From the NCBI GenBank assembly GCA_945874125.1, contig CAMCFB010000009.1:1-36822 (forward strand): DNA of 36,822 bases. Direction: 5' to 3'. Made by a program: the position numbers and the translations under genes. This document shows, one piece after another, positions 34,574-36,822 of the stretch (position 1 is the first letter of the stretch; each line of letters begins with the position of its first letter). This stretch comes from Verrucomicrobia subdivision 6 bacterium. Lineage in GTDB: Bacteria > Verrucomicrobiota > Verrucomicrobiia > Methylacidiphilales > Verrucolacustridaceae. The notes beneath the pieces were generated by a model. It worked only from the letters and a program-made list of their open reading frames with translations, was not told the origin of the DNA and ran no database searches.

Positions 34574-35597
34574 GACTCACCGCCTCGCGCAATACCCCCG
34601 CAGCCTCCTCCGGCAAAGTCGGATTAATATAAAAACCTGTGCCAAACTCAAACCCCGCGATACCGGTCAGCCGTGGCAAAATCTCCACATGCCACCGGAA
34701 ATCGGCATCAATCGAAGTCCAGGCATCCGGCTGCCGACTGCGCCGAAACGGGGCATTGTGCAAAATCATATTGTAGGACGGCTGGTTCAGCGCAACCGCA
34801 TAGGCGCGCAAAACCCTCTGGACCGCCTCCGCCAATAGAACGAGGACCTCATCTTTCGAATTTTGAAAATCGGCCGACTGCTTTCTTGGCAGGATGCATG
34901 TCTCAAAAGGAAACCGGCTGGCAAAGGGACAAAAGGCGGTAAACCCGTCATTTTCAAAAATCACCCGGTCCCCCATCTTCCGCTCCGCCTGCAAAATATC
35001 CGCAAACAAACTTCGATCCTTTTCGATGTAGTACCTGCGGGCCGCCACCAGCTTCTCCTTCAAAACAATCGGCGTGACCGGTAGCGCAATCAGCTGGGTG
35101 TGCGGGTGGGGCATCGTCGCCCCCGCCATCGCCCCATGATTTTTAAATACCATCGCGTACTGCAGCCTCACATCCTTCGCCAGATCCAGAATCCGTGCCC
35201 GACACGCCTCCCACACCCTCGTCACCCCCGCCAAATTCTGCTTCTCCAAAACCAGTTGCGGGTGAGGCGTCTCCACGATGACCTCGTGCGCCCCGATCCC
35301 GTTCATCCGATCGTAAAAACCCACCGCCTCCTTCTCCAGCTCCCCCTCCACCCGCAACGCGGGAAACCGATTCGACACTACCCGTAACTGCCACCCCGGC
35401 CCATTCGCCCCACCCCCGTTCGGACGCACCGCATACAGTTCAGCCGGCGTGTACTTTTCATGCCCCTCCAAAAACGGATCTTCCTCCGGCCGCGTCGGCA
35501 ACAACTCTTCACACTTGTACCGCTCCGGCCGGATCTGTCGCTCCGGACTAAACACCACCCACCGGCCCACCACCGGATCTTTTCTTAACTCTGGCAT
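34566..35597 (-). CDS. galT: Galactose-1-phosphate uridylyltransferase-like protein
   Basis: GalT exchanges UMP between UDP-glucose and galactose-1-phosphate. It has 343 aa. The active-site FKNHGAMAGATMPHPHTQLIALP holds nucleophile His166, the same number as in E. coli. The N-terminal ELRKDPVVGRWVVFSPERQIRPE matches the family. The structural-zinc motif near residues 40-48, usually CxxC followed by GNE..TP, reads DPFLEGHEKYTP and lacks both Cys. It lies one base after glgA and overlaps the GH57 gene, so a role in sugar-nucleotide supply for glucan metabolism, rather than galactose catabolism, is plausible; no galK or galE is nearby. Confidence 0.9.
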   Translation of the reverse strand: MPELRKDPVVGRWVVFSPERQIRPERYKCEELLPTRPEEDPFLEGHEKYTPAELYAVRPNGGGANGPGWQLRVVSNRFPALRVEGELEKEAVGFYDRMNGIGAHEVIVETPHPQLVLEKQNLAGVTRVWEACRARILDLAKDVRLQYAMVFKNHGAMAGATMPHPHTQLIALPVTPIVLKEKLVAARRYYIEKDRSLFADILQAERKMGDRVIFENDGFTAFCPFASRFPFETCILPRKQSADFQNSKDEVLVLLAEAVQRVLRAYAVALNQPSYNMILHNAPFRRSRQPDAWTSIDADFRWHVEILPRLTGIAGFEFGTGFYINPTLPEEAAGVLREAVSRG

Positions 35598-35598
35598 G

Positions 35599-36822
35599 CT
35601 ATGATCCCCTTTCGTTCACCAATGCTTGATAGACTTTTTCGTAGGCCGGCACCGCTGCCGCCCAACTCCAATCCCGAGTCATACCATTTCGGCGAACCTC
35701 CTTCATCATTGCGGGTTCATCCCAAATCGCCAAGGCTCGATCTACCCCCCCCGCCAACCCTTCCGCCGTCGGCTCAAAGAGAAATCCCGTCCCCTTCGTT
35801 CCATCCCACTCCTCCACCGTATCCCGTAATCCCCCCACCCTTCCCACCACCGGAATCGCCCCATACCGCATGGCATACATCTGCGTCAGCCCGCACGGCT
35901 CACTCCGCGACGGCATCAAAAAGAAATCTGCCCCCCCAAAAATCCGCCGCGCCAACCCCTCATCATACCCCACCCGTACCGCCACACTCTTGGGATGCTC
36001 TTGGGCCAACTTTCTCCCCTCCTCCTCCATCGCCCGATCCCCCGCCCCCAAAACCACCAGTCGACCCCCTTGCTTCACCAACTCCTTCACCCCACCCCAG
36101 GCCAAATCCACTCCCTTCTCCCCCGCCATCCTCGTCACCATTCCAAAAATCGGTCGCCCATTCGCCGGCTCCAACCCCATCTCCTTTTCCAAGGCACTGC
36201 GACACTCCACTCTTCCCGCCATCGACCCCACCTTGAAACTCTTTGGCAAGCACCCGTCCGTCGCCGGATTCCACGCCACCACATCAATCCCATTCAAAAT
36301 TCCCGTCACCCGATCCCCCCTTCCTCGCAACACCTCCTCCAACCCTCGCCCCTGCTCCTTTTCCTGAATCTCCCGCGCGTAAGTCGGGCTCACCGTGGTC
36401 ACCCCATCCGCCATCCGAATCGCCCCCTTCAACCAATTCATCTTCCCATAAAATTCTACTCCCTCCGGCCGAAATACCCCCTCCGGCAAGCCCACCTTTC
36501 GAAAATCCTCCGCCGGAAACTCCCCCTGATACGCCAAATTGTGCACCGTACACACCGTCCTCATCGGCAAACCCAGCGCTTGGACATACGCCGGCACCAA
36601 ACCCACCTGCCAATCGTTCAGCTGAATCAACTCGGGCGTCGGCTCCACATACCGCGCCAGCTCCACCGCCCCACGCGAGAAAAAAACAAACCGCTCCAAA
36701 CTGTCCGCGTAATCTACCCCCCCCTCCCCATACACCCCCTCCCGATCAAAATACTCGTCCTGCTCCAGTGCGAACAGGGCCACCCCGCCCCTCTCCCCAC
36801 CCCACACTCTCGCCCGCCTCAC
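35599..36822 (-). CDS. glgA: Glycogen synthase GlgA (GT5), 5'-truncated by window edge
   Basis: GlgA adds glucose from ADP-glucose to growing alpha-1,4-glucan. The visible 407 codons lack the N-terminal KTGGL region, which lies beyond the window. Recognised segments: LIQLNDWQVGLVPAYV, CTVHNLAYQGEFPAE, the NWLKGAIRMADGVTTVSPTYA linker, GILNGIDVVAWNPATD, and the C-terminal nucleotide-binding block FFLMPSRSEPCGLTQMYAMR then YGAIPVVGRVGGLRDTV. It is the first visible gene of the - strand glucan cluster. Its stop is one base from the galT start. Confidence 0.95.
   Translation of the reverse strand: MRRARVWGGERGGVALFALEQDEYFDREGVYGEGGVDYADSLERFVFFSRGAVELARYVEPTPELIQLNDWQVGLVPAYVQALGLPMRTVCTVHNLAYQGEFPAEDFRKVGLPEGVFRPEGVEFYGKMNWLKGAIRMADGVTTVSPTYAREIQEKEQGRGLEEVLRGRGDRVTGILNGIDVVAWNPATDGCLPKSFKVGSMAGRVECRSALEKEMGLEPANGRPIFGMVTRMAGEKGVDLAWGGVKELVKQGGRLVVLGAGDRAMEEEGRKLAQEHPKSVAVRVGYDEGLARRIFGGADFFLMPSRSEPCGLTQMYAMRYGAIPVVGRVGGLRDTVEEWDGTKGTGFLFEPTAEGLAGGVDRALAIWDEPAMMKEVRRNGMTRDWSWAAAVPAYEKVYQALVNERGS

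Noticed and set aside
1-36822. tRNA, rRNA, CRISPR array, toxin-antitoxin or defence system
   Set aside because: All gaps were read. None showed a cloverleaf-like sequence, regularly spaced repeats or a recognisable pair; the only repeats are the palindromic elements described.

Overview
The window looks like a stretch of core chromosome from a Gram-negative bacterium. It carries LPS (waaA), an outer-membrane TolC protein and a BBP2-like porin, a futalosine-pathway menaquinone gene (mqnC), a membrane pyrophosphatase (hppA) and GH57 glucan enzymes. This combination fits the PVC group, most likely Verrucomicrobiota. That placement comes from gene content and was not tested by a search. GC content looks like the mid to upper 50s by eye. 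The + strand is strongly C-rich almost everywhere, whichever strand the gene is on, which suggests the - strand is the leading strand. Most genes lie on the - strand.

Layout. 1-1671 (+): the 3' part of fabH and a SpoU/TrmH-type RNA methyltransferase. 8803-1847 (-): a tight cluster aroB > dprA > topB-type topoisomerase > xerC > waaA, joined by ATGA overlaps or short gaps. 9114-12726 (+): folE2, a TSUP permease and an ABC-F ATPase. 14458-12723 (-): umuD-umuC. 14566-15558 (+): an EamA transporter. 16396-15578 (-): a Tat-exported cyclase-family enzyme. 17793-16444 (-): a porin. 20446-17882 (-): marR > tolC > pgeF with overlapping ends. 20561-22645 (+): hppA, divergent from marR. 24654-22642 (-): cstA. 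24739-25107 (+): a small secreted protein. 36822-25124 (-): a colinear run of glgA (cut by the window edge) > galT > GH57 amylase > GH57/DUF1925-1926 protein > lipoprotein > lrp > aminotransferase > FAD oxidoreductase > ACT protein > mqnC.

How the genes work together. The right-hand cluster looks like storage-glucan (glycogen) synthesis and remodelling followed by amino-acid and quinone metabolism. The left - strand cluster joins the shikimate pathway, DNA uptake and processing, chromosome topology and dimer resolution, and LPS assembly. marR-tolC-pgeF looks like a self-regulated efflux or envelope unit. hppA and cstA suggest energy saving and peptide or pyruvate scavenging.

I see no defence island, CRISPR array, prophage, insertion sequence, tRNA or rRNA. 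The most notable non-coding signal is a pair of related ~99-bp elements at 1739-1837 and 8958-9056; the first is a large imperfect palindrome. The most notable protein observation is a GH57 4-alpha-glucanotransferase homologue that keeps its nucleophile but seems to lack the usual catalytic Asp, encoded next to an apparently intact GH57 enzyme. I found no convincing entirely new multi-gene system.
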